64,000 nucleotides of DNA from Bacillus sp. REN10 (lineage in GTDB: Bacteria; Bacillota; Bacilli; Bacillales; Domibacillaceae): NCBI RefSeq assembly GCF_016820555.1, contig NZ_JADHDW010000008.1:84319-148318 (forward strand), read 5' to 3'. This document shows, one piece after another, positions 24,466-32,565 of this stretch. Below the pieces are notes generated by a model. It did not search any database, was not told the origin of the DNA, and worked only from the letters and a program-made list of their open reading frames with translations. A program made the translations under genes and the position numbers. How positions within the stretch are numbered: the first letter of the stretch is position 1; every line of letters begins with the position of its first letter.

Positions 24466-25266
24466 TTATACACTTAAATCCTTTTTCGTAAAGATGCGAA
24501 TAGCGACTGCAAACAAGATCGTTCCTGCTAATCCAAGCCCCAACATAATCCAACCGAAAGCATAATCGGGCTTGATAATCTTCGCTGGATTAAACACTGT
24601 AAAGATCGTCATATATTGCAACCAATCTAGCTGATCGCTTATTTTTGCCGCTAAATCTAGCACATAAAACAGCAAAATTAAACTAGCTGAATACGCTAAA
24701 GCTTTCTTCTCATCATTCATGATTGCTGAAAATAGAAAAGCGATACCACTGATCACATAAAAGAACAACAAAGCAATCAAATTTAATTTCACAAAATTCC
24801 CGAGTGCAAATGATTCATCAATAAAAAGAAACGCTCCGATGATCCCACCAAGCATCGTACAACCGATAATGATCACAAGCCCTGATAACAATACGAGCAA
24901 CTGTGTTCTAGCAATTGCGTCTCTTGCTACCGGCATCGACAGCAAATAAGCAATCGCCCCGCGGTCGACTAGGCGAGCCAATAACTGTGAAGCGGTCATA
25001 ATACAATAAATAGTTAATATAATCACAAACAACAATCCGTAGAATTTGCCGCTAATAAAATCAAGCAGCGTCCCCATTCCTTGATCTAAATTAAACGCAT
25101 CAATAAACCCTTGTGGCATTTGTTGCAGCAGCTGATCCATTTCTGTTCCTGAAACGGAAGGATAAACACTAATCACGAGTAATAAGTAAAGTGCAGCCCC
25201 CATTCCATAGCTGAACATCGCCTTTGCATGTACCTTCATCATCTTTTGATACAGCGCACCATTCAT
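24466..25266 (-). CDS. ABC-2 type exporter permease
   Basis: 266 residues with six hydrophobic segments, at about 20-40, 70-90, 115-140, 145-170, 175-195 and 235-258. It is typical of ABC-2 permeases that work with a separate ATPase. The start overlaps the last four bases of the ATPase gene, indicating translational coupling. The substrate is unknown; drugs, peptides or ions are common for this group. Confidence 0.85.
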   Translation of the reverse strand: MNGALYQKMMKVHAKAMFSYGMGAALYLLLVISVYPSVSGTEMDQLLQQMPQGFIDAFNLDQGMGTLLDFISGKFYGLLFVIILTIYCIMTASQLLARLVDRGAIAYLLSMPVARDAIARTQLLVLLSGLVIIIGCTMLGGIIGAFLFIDESFALGNFVKLNLIALLFFYVISGIAFLFSAIMNDEKKALAYSASLILLFYVLDLAAKISDQLDWLQYMTIFTVFNPAKIIKPDYAFGWIMLGLGLAGTILFAVAIRIFTKKDLSV

Positions 25267-26156
25267 GAGTGTTCACCTCTCCGATCATAATAGTCCATAA
25301 AAATATCCTCTAAGCTTTGAGCATGCACATCTAGATTCAACACATGATAATCCGCCAAGGTACGAATTAGCAAATTAAAGTCACCTTTTACCATCACTCG
25401 AACTCGGTTTTCATCTGCTCGTTCGGCCTGTAATACTTGCTGAAGTTGGCTCGCTTCCGCCTCATTTGCTACTGTTATTTCAATGACTTTCCGCTGCAAA
25501 GTTTGCCACTGCCGCACATCATTCTCTGCGACTAGATGACCATCTTTAATAATCGCCGCTCGATCACATGTCCGCTCAATTTCTTGAAAGCTATGAGACG
25601 AAAATAGAAAAGTCGTACCTCGTTTTTTCTCTTCATTGACAAGGTTGATAAATAACTGCTGCATAAGAGGATCAAGTCCTGATGTTGGTTCATCCAAAAT
25701 AATGACAGATGGCCGATGCATAAAGGTTGCGGTGATCGCCACTTTTTGCTTCATTCCTTTCGACATTTTCCTAATCGGTGTATTTGGGTCAAATTGCAGT
25801 CTTTCAATTAACTCATTTTTCAAAGAATGGTTCTTCATTCCGCGCATATCAGCTAATAATTGAAGAAACTCACTGCCGGTCATCCCTTCGATAAAAGCAA
25901 TTTCCCCCGGCAAGTAGCCAGTGAATGCTTGAATAGCTGCTGCTTCTCTCCAGCAGTCTAACTGTCGAATGGTCGCCTGCCCACGATCCGCTTGAATAAA
26001 CCCCATTAATAAACGAATCGTCGTTGATTTTCCTGCCCCGTTTGGACCGAGAAAACCGAATGCCTCTCCTTCTGCAATCGAAAACGAAAGATCAAATACC
26101 CCTCGACCATTTGAAAACTGTTTCGTCAATCCATTAACATCGATCACCTTGCCCAC
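25263..26156 (-). CDS. ABC transporter ATP-binding protein
   Basis: 297-residue ATPase: Walker A GPNGAGKST at about residue 36, the signature region MSKGMKQKVAITATFM (a variant of LSGGQ, as usual in ABC-2 exporters), Walker B VIILDEPTSGLDP and the H-loop FLFSSHSFQE. The C-terminal extension of about 90 residues is typical of drug and antimicrobial exporters. It is divergent from the tetR gene, with two dyads in between that probably bind the repressor. Confidence 0.93.
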   Translation of the reverse strand: MGKVIDVNGLTKQFSNGRGVFDLSFSIAEGEAFGFLGPNGAGKSTTIRLLMGFIQADRGQATIRQLDCWREAAAIQAFTGYLPGEIAFIEGMTGSEFLQLLADMRGMKNHSLKNELIERLQFDPNTPIRKMSKGMKQKVAITATFMHRPSVIILDEPTSGLDPLMQQLFINLVNEEKKRGTTFLFSSHSFQEIERTCDRAAIIKDGHLVAENDVRQWQTLQRKVIEITVANEAEASQLQQVLQAERADENRVRVMVKGDFNLLIRTLADYHVLNLDVHAQSLEDIFMDYYDRRGEHS

Positions 26157-26169
26157 CCCCGATAAGTTT

Positions 26170-26195
26170 TGAAATATAAACGATAAAATATTTCA
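26170..26195. promoter_or_regulatory. Candidate TetR operator 1
   Basis: Perfect inverted repeat TGAAATAT-N10-ATATTTCA just upstream of the ABC ATPase gene. Confidence 0.5.
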
Positions 26196-26234
26196 TTTTA
26201 ATTGTATGCCATTCTTTTCCTTAACACAATGTTT

Positions 26235-26266
26235 TTTTGAAATATTTATTCTATTCCATTTCAAAA
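26235..26266. promoter_or_regulatory. Candidate TetR operator 2
   Basis: Inverted repeat TTTTGAAAT-N14-ATTTCAAAA upstream of tetR; it shares the half-site TGAAAT/ATTTCA with operator 1. Confidence 0.5.
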
Positions 26267-26309
26267 CGTGGCATAATAAAAGAAAACGAACGAAATTTAG
26301 GTGATTCTC

Positions 26310-26921
26310 ATGAACGGTTTTGATAAACGAACGGAAAAGAAAAGACAACAAATTAAAGAAGCCACTTTCACTTTATTGAAAACAAAAATAGCAAAAGCAA
26401 TAACGATCAAAGAAATTGCCCAGCTTGCTCAAGTATCGCAAGTAACCATTTACAATTATTTTGAAAGTAAAGAGTTATTAATAAGGGAGGTCATGAAAGA
26501 ATATATCGCCAAACAAGTACAGCAATCGAAAGACCTGTTTCAACGTGAGCTTCCTTTAAAAGTGAAAATCGAAATGATTCTTTTTCAAAAAAAAGCAACG
26601 ATTCAAGATATCGAACCAGCAAACTTTCAGCAACTGTTAACGGATGATCATGAGCTACAACAATTTGTTGAATCCCTCTATCAAAATGACATCATGCCCT
26701 TATTTATTGAAATGATTCAACAAGCCCAAGCAAGAAACGAAATCAATCCAAACCTCTCTATTCAAGCAATTTTGTTTTACTTAGACACCTGGAAAGAGGC
26801 GAGTGACAAACTGACCTATGACGACTTTTCGCATGATGATCTAGCCCAGTTTACGGAGGAATTAATTCAATTATTCTTTTACGGCTTATCACCGCATTCA
26901 ATGCCCAATGACGAAAACTAG
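26310..26921 (+). CDS. TetR family transcriptional regulator
   Basis: 203 residues. The ATG at 26310 follows AGGTGA; a GTG three codons earlier overlaps that site. N-terminal helix-turn-helix: ITIKEIAQLAQVSQVTIYNYFESKELLIREVM is the textbook TetR pattern. The C-terminal ligand domain is all-helical and its ligand is unknown. It is divergent from the ABC-2 exporter and most likely represses it and itself through the two dyads in the gap. Confidence 0.9.
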   Translation: MNGFDKRTEKKRQQIKEATFTLLKTKIAKAITIKEIAQLAQVSQVTIYNYFESKELLIREVMKEYIAKQVQQSKDLFQRELPLKVKIEMILFQKKATIQDIEPANFQQLLTDDHELQQFVESLYQNDIMPLFIEMIQQAQARNEINPNLSIQAILFYLDTWKEASDKLTYDDFSHDDLAQFTEELIQLFFYGLSPHSMPNDEN

Positions 26922-26989
26922 CCCCTTCTACTAGAAAAGTATGTTATAATTCTTTCATTCTGCCAAATAACGGCGAAAGGAAGGATAAC

Positions 26990-28363
26990 ATGAAACAAAC
27001 ATTTACAAAAAAAGAAAAGCTCAAGCAGCTTTTTTATATTATGCTTCCGATTTTAATTACCCAACTCGGAATGGTTTCCATGAACTTTTTCGATATTATG
27101 ATGTCGAGCCGTTATTCAGCGGACGATATCGCTGGCGTAGCGATCGGTTCTTCTCTTTGGGTTCCAGTCTTTACTGGGCTAAGCGGGATTTTGCTGGCAA
27201 TTACTCCGATTGTCGCTCAGTTAGTCGGAGCAGAGAAAAAAGAAGAGGTCCCTTTTTCAGTGATGCAAGGGATTTATGCATCCATCGCTCTTGCTGTCAT
27301 TGTGTTTGCTATTGGCCTTGTCGTTCTCAACCCTGTTTTAAATGCAATGAAACTTGAAGAGAACGTGCACCACATCGCCAAAGGGTATGTGGCGGCTCTT
27401 GCTACCGGTCTTATTCCCGTCTTTGTCTTTAGCGTACTGCGCTGTTTTATCGATGCACTTGGCATGACAAGAACGTCGATGCTTATTACATTAATCGCCT
27501 TGCCGTTAAATGTGCTGTTTAACTATATACTCATTTTTGGAAAGTGGGGACTTCCTGCGTTTGGAGGAATTGGAGCAGGGTATGCTTCTGCTCTCACTTA
27601 TTGGATCGTTGCCTTGATTGCCGCATGGATCATCCATCAGAAACGGCCGTTTTCTTCCTATAACATCTTTCGATCATTTCCGCCGATTTCTTTCCCAAAA
27701 TGGAAGGAAATCTTATTAATCGGTGTTCCTATTGGTCTGTCGATCTTTTTTGAAACGAGCATTTTCTCAGCAGTGACGCTATTGATGAGTGAATATGACA
27801 CACATGTGATTGCGGCTCATCAAATCGCTCTCAACTTTTCATCGATGCTCTATATGATTCCGCTCAGTATGTCGATGAGTTTAACAATCGTGGTTGGTTT
27901 TGAAATCGGAGCCAAGCGATGGAAGGATGCCAAAATATACAGCTGGCTCGGCGTGGCAATTACCGTATTGGTTTCCATGATTGCCACATGTATCTTATTT
28001 TTATTACGAGAACAAATTGCCGCAATTTACACTTCGCAATCAGATGTGCTCAAGCTTGCCAGTCAATTTCTGCTCTTTGCCGCTTTATTTCAGTTATCTG
28101 ATGCGATTCAAGCACCGGTTCAAGGAGCACTGCGCGGCTATAAAGATGTCAATGTTACGTTTATCATGACGATGATCAGCTATTGGATCATCGGTCTTCC
28201 GCTCGGATACTATTTAGCGAATGAAACCGATTTAGCCGCATTTGGCTATTGGATCGGCTTAATTTCTGGATTAACCGCGGGAGCATTCACTCTTTCCGCT
28301 CGACTTCTCTTCATTCAAAAGAAAAAATTTAAAGCCATCCAAACAAACCACGCCGTCAATTAA
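26990..28363 (+). CDS. MATE family efflux transporter
   Basis: 457 residues with about 12 membrane helices in two similar halves. MLPILITQLGMVSMNFFDIMMSS at the start and VPIGLSIFFETSIFSAVTLLM in the second half are MATE signatures. It should use a sodium or proton gradient to export cationic drugs or metabolites. GAAAGGAAGG precedes the ATG. It is 68 bases downstream of tetR on the same strand and could also be under its control, but it appears to have space for its own promoter. Confidence 0.92.
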   Translation: MKQTFTKKEKLKQLFYIMLPILITQLGMVSMNFFDIMMSSRYSADDIAGVAIGSSLWVPVFTGLSGILLAITPIVAQLVGAEKKEEVPFSVMQGIYASIALAVIVFAIGLVVLNPVLNAMKLEENVHHIAKGYVAALATGLIPVFVFSVLRCFIDALGMTRTSMLITLIALPLNVLFNYILIFGKWGLPAFGGIGAGYASALTYWIVALIAAWIIHQKRPFSSYNIFRSFPPISFPKWKEILLIGVPIGLSIFFETSIFSAVTLLMSEYDTHVIAAHQIALNFSSMLYMIPLSMSMSLTIVVGFEIGAKRWKDAKIYSWLGVAITVLVSMIATCILFLLREQIAAIYTSQSDVLKLASQFLLFAALFQLSDAIQAPVQGALRGYKDVNVTFIMTMISYWIIGLPLGYYLANETDLAAFGYWIGLISGLTAGAFTLSARLLFIQKKKFKAIQTNHAVN

Positions 28364-28375
28364 GGCGTGGTTTTC
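28346..28375. terminator. Terminator between MATE and ktrB genes
   Basis: AACCACGCC/GGCGTGGTTTT stem around GTCAATTAA, T-run on the plus side. Confidence 0.85.
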
Positions 28376-28379
28376 TATA

Positions 28380-29693
28380 TTAACCTGTTAAAATGTCTTC
28401 CGTCGGATATTTATATTTTTGCTCATGTTTACGGGCAAGGATATATACTAAAGAAAGCGGTCCTACTTTTCCTGTAATCATAATCGCAATAATCACGAGT
28501 TTTCCAATGACGGATAAGGAGGCGGTAATTCCCATTGACAAGCCGACTGTGGCAAAAGCGGATACCACTTCAAACATCAGCGGCAAGAACGGAAGCGGCT
28601 CGGTGATATTAATAATTAGCACGCCTCCCACAACAACAAAAGTGCTTACCATCGTGATCGACAACACCCGAAGCAAATGATCCGAACGCACTGTACGCTC
28701 AAACAAATGAATGTCTTTTCTTCCTGTTACATAGGTCAGCATCGTCACTAGCATCACCACAAAGGTGGTCAACTTAATACCTCCTCCTGTCGATCCGCTC
28801 CCAGCACCGATAAACATTAAAATCATCATTAAAAATGCTGTTGAGTTTTCTAGTCCGCTTAAATCAACGGTATTAAATCCAGCGGTTCGCGTCGTGACTG
28901 ATTGAAAGTAAGACGCCCACAACTGATCAGATAGCGGCATTGCTCCTATCGTTTTCACGTTCACAGACTCTAGGAAAAAAAAGAATAGTAAACCAATGAT
29001 ATTGATACAAAGTGTTGCAACTAACATCACTTTTGTATGCAAGGAGAATTTTCTCCACTTGCGCTTTTCCCATACATCAATGATGACCGTAAAACCAATC
29101 CCTCCTAGAATAATTAACGATGTAATCGTCAAATTGATGATTGGACTTCCTACATACCTCGATAAGTTGTCTGGCCATAAAGAAAAACCGGCATTGTTAA
29201 AAGCAGACACCGCATGAAAAAAAGAAGCAAATACCCCATCTTTCCATCCCAGTTCCGGCACCCATTTGATCGCTAAAAAAACAGCAGCGATCGACTCAAT
29301 CGCTAACGAAAAAATAAATAAGTATTTAACTAGCCGGATCACTCCACCGACATGTACTTGATTTAAAATTTCCTGCATGGCCAGCCGCTGTTTTAAACCA
29401 ATCTTTTTTCCAAGCATGATAAAGATCAAGATCCCAAAGGACATAATTCCTAGTCCTCCTACTTGGATCAGACCCATAATAATGAACTGACCTACCTTCG
29501 TAAAATGAGTCCCAGTATCCACTACACCTAAGCCGGTTACTGTCATCGCAGAAGCGGAAGTGAATAGCGCATCCACCCAGCGAATCGGTGCCGTTGTTGA
29601 AATAGGAAGCTTTAATAAACAAGCTCCTAAAACAATAAACAGCCCATAGACAGCCACAAGCAAAGTTGATGGTGAAATCTTTATGATTTTCAT
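28380..29693 (-). CDS. ktrB: KtrB/KtrD-type potassium channel subunit
   Basis: 437 residues, membrane pore of the Ktr potassium uptake system. Four pore-loop repeats with selectivity-filter residues are visible: TVTGLGVV, FNNAGFSL, TRTAGFNT and ATVGLSMG. The cytoplasmic gating partner KtrA or KtrC is not adjacent, so this resembles the orphan arrangement of B. subtilis KtrC and KtrD. A c-di-AMP riboswitch with terminator precedes it. That fits known biology, since c-di-AMP shuts down potassium import at both RNA and protein level. Confidence 0.94.
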   Translation of the reverse strand: MKIIKISPSTLLVAVYGLFIVLGACLLKLPISTTAPIRWVDALFTSASAMTVTGLGVVDTGTHFTKVGQFIIMGLIQVGGLGIMSFGILIFIMLGKKIGLKQRLAMQEILNQVHVGGVIRLVKYLFIFSLAIESIAAVFLAIKWVPELGWKDGVFASFFHAVSAFNNAGFSLWPDNLSRYVGSPIINLTITSLIILGGIGFTVIIDVWEKRKWRKFSLHTKVMLVATLCINIIGLLFFFFLESVNVKTIGAMPLSDQLWASYFQSVTTRTAGFNTVDLSGLENSTAFLMMILMFIGAGSGSTGGGIKLTTFVVMLVTMLTYVTGRKDIHLFERTVRSDHLLRVLSITMVSTFVVVGGVLIINITEPLPFLPLMFEVVSAFATVGLSMGITASLSVIGKLVIIAIMITGKVGPLSLVYILARKHEQKYKYPTEDILTG

Positions 29694-29753
29694 TGTAACA
29701 TCCTTCTTTTCTTAAATATTTACAAACAGTCTTACTTTCCCCAAAACCACGAC

Positions 29754-29782
29754 AAAAAACCATTAGCCCCTGCCAATGGTTT
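29754..29782 (-). terminator. Terminator of the c-di-AMP riboswitch
   Basis: AACCATT/AATGGTTTTTT stem around GGCAGGGGCT on the minus strand, directly after the aptamer and 60 bases before ktrB. Confidence 0.85.
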
Positions 29783-29789
29783 CAGAAGG

Positions 29790-29920
29790 CCTTCCTGTTG
29801 CTGACGAGGTTAGCTGTCGGATTCGGACTGGAAGGTAGCCCGGCCAAGTCTCTTGGCTTCACCCCTGCAGAAATCAATCTGCGTTGGTTCCCCCGCTCCA
29901 TGCGGATTAAGCATATAAGA
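29790..29920 (-). promoter_or_regulatory. ydaO-type c-di-AMP riboswitch
   Basis: On the minus strand the conserved blocks appear in order: CTTAATCCGCATGGAGCGGG, GGAACC, TTTCTGCAGGGGTGAA, AAGAGACTTGGCCGGGCTACC and AATCCGACAGCTAACCTCG. A TATAAT -10 lies at 29926-29931. High c-di-AMP should terminate transcription before ktrB. Confidence 0.95.
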
Positions 29921-30062
29921 ATGATATTATATTACTCCTCTCTCGCTAGCTTGTAAAGCAATTTTCATGTAAATATATAACATAATTTCACCAAAAAATC
30001 AGATGCTAATGATAGAAAATCAAGAAAGTTTATTAACATCAAAGAAACTTTCTTAACGTGAA

Positions 30063-30106
30063 AAACAAGGCACCCTTCAACAAACTGTTGAAAGAGTGCC
30101 TTGTTT
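30063..30106. terminator. Terminator of the SDR gene
   Basis: AAACAAGGCAC/GTGCCTTGTTT outer stem and a TTCAACA/TGTTGAA inner stem; near-symmetric and probably bidirectional. Confidence 0.8.
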
Positions 30107-30114
30107 CCTGTTCA

Positions 30115-30894
30115 TCACGATTTCAAATGAAACACTTTTCCCAATACATCTTGTCCGCCGGTGACGGGAATGATGCTGCCGGTAATAAAACTAGATGGCT
30201 CGGATACGAGAAAGCTGATCACACGCGCTAGATCTTCTCCAGTTCCGTTACGACCAACTGGCGTTAAGACATTTGGTTCCGCATAAGCATCGACAATGTT
30301 CTTTTCCTTCCATTCACCAATAATATCTCCAGGACATACCATATTCGCTGTAATGCCATGTTTCGCTTCTTCAATGGCAATCGTTCTCGTTAAGGAAGCA
30401 AGACCGGTTTTAGCTGCGGCAAAAGCTGAGCGATAAATCCAGCCAGGGGCTGTTTCCACTCGATCAAAGCCAAATGTGACAATGCGTCCCCAGCCATTTG
30501 CCCTCATAAACGGAAGAGTGAGCTTCGTTAAATAAAACACACTATTTAAATTTCCGTCCATCATGTATGCCCACTCATCCCATGTATACTCATCTAGCGT
30601 TTTTCTCTCTTTGATATAGGGACCTGCATTATGAATAAAAATATCAATACCGCTAAATCGCTCAAATGCTCGTTGAATGAGGCGATCACAATCCTCTTTT
30701 TTAGAAATATCTCCTTGAATAGCGATGGCCTGTATAGCATAGTCTTTTGAGAGTTGTTCAGCAAATTGAACTGCCTCATTTTCGTTGGAACGGTAGTTAA
30801 TCACAAGATTCATCCCATTCTCCGCTAAAGTCATCGCTGTTCTTTTGCCAATTCCACGCGAGCCTCCTGTAATAAGCGCTGTCTTTGTCCTCAT
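30115..30894 (-). CDS. SDR family protein lacking the catalytic tyrosine
   Basis: 259 residues with a Rossmann fold: TGGSRGIGKRTA for cofactor binding, GDISK, HNAGP, and a C-terminal ITGSIIPVTGGQ. It resembles 3-oxoacyl-ACP reductases. The YxxxK active site reads FAAAK (in WIYRSAFAAAKTG), so the catalytic Tyr is Phe, and the usual Ser 13 residues earlier is Arg. It may be a non-catalytic or altered-mechanism SDR; the enoyl-reductase spacing of Y-x6-K is not met either (Y-x7-K here). NADP(H) preference is likely from the GSRGIGK region. Monocistronic. Confidence 0.88.
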   Translation of the reverse strand: MRTKTALITGGSRGIGKRTAMTLAENGMNLVINYRSNENEAVQFAEQLSKDYAIQAIAIQGDISKKEDCDRLIQRAFERFSGIDIFIHNAGPYIKERKTLDEYTWDEWAYMMDGNLNSVFYLTKLTLPFMRANGWGRIVTFGFDRVETAPGWIYRSAFAAAKTGLASLTRTIAIEEAKHGITANMVCPGDIIGEWKEKNIVDAYAEPNVLTPVGRNGTGEDLARVISFLVSEPSSFITGSIIPVTGGQDVLGKVFHLKS

Positions 30895-31160
30895 GACATC
30901 CTCTCCATTAATAAATAAGTTATATTATCATAGTAAGCATCCTGCTGGCATTATGCAAATATAAGTAGTTAGATAGAAAAAACACCGTGCACAAAGCACA
31001 TAGAGCCAGAAAAGCCAGTCGATCATATATAGACGACTGGCTTGTATTTTTTCGTTTACATTCTTCACTACTCATCTTTTTTCAGTAATAACATTTCATT
31101 AAGAAATGGGTGCCACTATTTATCAAATCAATCAACTATTGCTATAAAGAAGCAACAAAG
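30895..31160. other. Intergenic stretch with one terminator hairpin
   Basis: About 265 bases without a gene. It holds a strong hairpin at 31012-31044 (AAGCCAGTCG/CGACTGGCTT), followed on the minus strand by TTTT, which probably ends the rhodanese-like transcript. The rest shows no recognised RNA or repeat. Confidence 0.5.
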
Positions 31161-31493
31161 TTAGCAGGAACTTTTCATACAAATACAGCCTTTAACTTCA
31201 ATGCCAAATCGTTTCAGCAACCGAACAGCAAAATTACACTCCACCGTATTGCCAGCAGCGATATAAACCACTTTTTCATTTAAATTAGGAGCGTAGCGCG
31301 GAATATACCCGCAAGGCATTTGAATTGCTTCTTGCAAAGGGACTTGATTCGCTTCCTGATAATCCCTTACATCAATAATCGGATAAGGCTTTGCCTCATC
31401 CAATTGAATTTTTTCGACTGAAACTGGCCAATATCTATAAGAAATGCCGATTAAAATGAATAATAACAATAACAACATAAACACCATGAACAT
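31161..31493 (-). CDS. Membrane-anchored rhodanese-like protein, degenerate active site
   Basis: 110 residues. An N-terminal membrane anchor (MFMVFMLLLLLFILIGISY) is followed by a rhodanese-like domain with PIIDVRDYQEANQVPL. At the active-site loop, where rhodaneses have Cys, the sequence is VYIAAGNTVECNFAVRLLKRFG, so the canonical Cys is Ala and another Cys sits six residues later. The C-terminus has CICMKSSC. Sulfur transfer is therefore doubtful; a thiol or metal role is possible. Its promoter carries a CsoR/CstR-type dyad like the one before csoR. Confidence 0.7.
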   Translation of the reverse strand: MFMVFMLLLLLFILIGISYRYWPVSVEKIQLDEAKPYPIIDVRDYQEANQVPLQEAIQMPCGYIPRYAPNLNEKVVYIAAGNTVECNFAVRLLKRFGIEVKGCICMKSSC

Positions 31494-31521
31494 GATAACA
31501 ACCCCTTTCCGAATGTTATTT

Positions 31522-31539
31522 TATACTACAAGGGGTATA
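31522..31539 (-). promoter_or_regulatory. CsoR/CstR-type operator before the rhodanese-like gene
   Basis: TATACTACAAGGGGTATA, a TATAC/GTATA dyad with a G-rich half, close to the csoR operator at 37137. It overlaps the likely promoter (TTGCTT, 16-base spacer, TATAAA on the minus strand). Confidence 0.45.
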
Positions 31540-31569
31540 TAAAGCAAGGATAAAGTCTGAACAGCATAC

Positions 31570-32481
31570 CTATTTTTCTAACGCTTGTAACTCGGAAATT
31601 ATCGCCTCTTTGTTTAAACCTTCCCCAATGATCACAAGGTTGTTCGGCATATTCATCTCTTCTGGCATCCATAGTGGCATACCGTAGGAATATTGAAACA
31701 GCATCGGATATTTTCTATTGCGAACCGGTATATATCCCTTCATCCGATACAAGCTGTCACTTGTTCCCCGCAGCCATTGTTCAAACGCTTCTATATCAAC
31801 ACTTCCTTGAAATGTATGGCTAAAGACGGTTAAATGCAGATGATGATGAGCATGAACAGATGTTCTTTCCCCTTTAGGAGACATATTCATCTCACTCAAC
31901 TGCTTCATTGAAATATGAGCATTCTTCGTTAAGCAAATAGGTGCATTGGCATTGATTTGCTGAATGTCGTAAGTGATTAAGCCTTGGTCCATTTCTGACA
32001 CAAGATCGATCTTATTGACGACTAATAAATCCGCATGCCTAATTTGTTCATACATGAGCTGCAGCACAGCAGGCGATAAGCTCGTTCGGTGTTTCCAAGT
32101 TAAACAATCGACGATCGTGACAATCCCTTTCCATTCCAGCTTTTCAGCAAAAAGAGGGGACATAATTGCATCAATAGCTTCTACTGGATGCGCCGCTCCT
32201 GTCGTTTCAATAATTAAATCATCAAACTCCTCCGTTAATAATAACTCCTGTAACTGAGCTTCTAGCTTGTCTTGAATCGTACAGCAAATGCAGCCATTAA
32301 GAAGCTCTTTTAACGGTGTGTCACTATCCACTTCATCAGAGTCAATCGAAATGTCTCCTAGCTCATTCATTAATACAGCTGGCCGGCGATCGTTTGACTT
32401 TAAATGTTGTAATAGCTGCTTTAATAACGTCGTTTTGCCGCTTCCTAAAAACCCTGACAACACATATACTTGTTTTTTCAT
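31570..32481 (-). CDS. CobW/COG0523 family GTP-dependent metallochaperone
   Basis: 303 residues. G-domain motifs are GFLGSGKTTLL (Walker A), NELGDISID (switch I), the CxCC metal site in NGCICCT, ETTGAAHP (Walker B) and VNKIDL (NKxD). A short His-rich run HAHHHLH and a C-terminal CobW_C domain follow. COG0523 GTPases deliver zinc or other metals to client proteins. The start is set at 32481, where AAGGGTGAG lies upstream. The rhodanese-like gene lies 76 bases downstream. No Zur box was identified upstream, so metal specificity is open. Confidence 0.9.
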   Translation of the reverse strand: MKKQVYVLSGFLGSGKTTLLKQLLQHLKSNDRRPAVLMNELGDISIDSDEVDSDTPLKELLNGCICCTIQDKLEAQLQELLLTEEFDDLIIETTGAAHPVEAIDAIMSPLFAEKLEWKGIVTIVDCLTWKHRTSLSPAVLQLMYEQIRHADLLVVNKIDLVSEMDQGLITYDIQQINANAPICLTKNAHISMKQLSEMNMSPKGERTSVHAHHHLHLTVFSHTFQGSVDIEAFEQWLRGTSDSLYRMKGYIPVRNRKYPMLFQYSYGMPLWMPEEMNMPNNLVIIGEGLNKEAIISELQALEK

Positions 32482-32512
32482 ACAGCTCACCCTTTTTATG
32501 TAGTAATCATAA

Positions 32513-32562
32513 GAAAAGGCTGCTTTTAAAGAGAAACATCTCTCTTTAAAACAGCCTTTTTT
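32513..32562. terminator. Terminator between CobW and protease genes
   Basis: AAAGGCTG ... CAGCCTTTTTT outer stem with an internal TTTAAAGAGA/TCTCTTTAAA stem. It ends the protease transcript on the minus strand and is nearly symmetric. Confidence 0.8.
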
Positions 32563-32565
32563 ACA

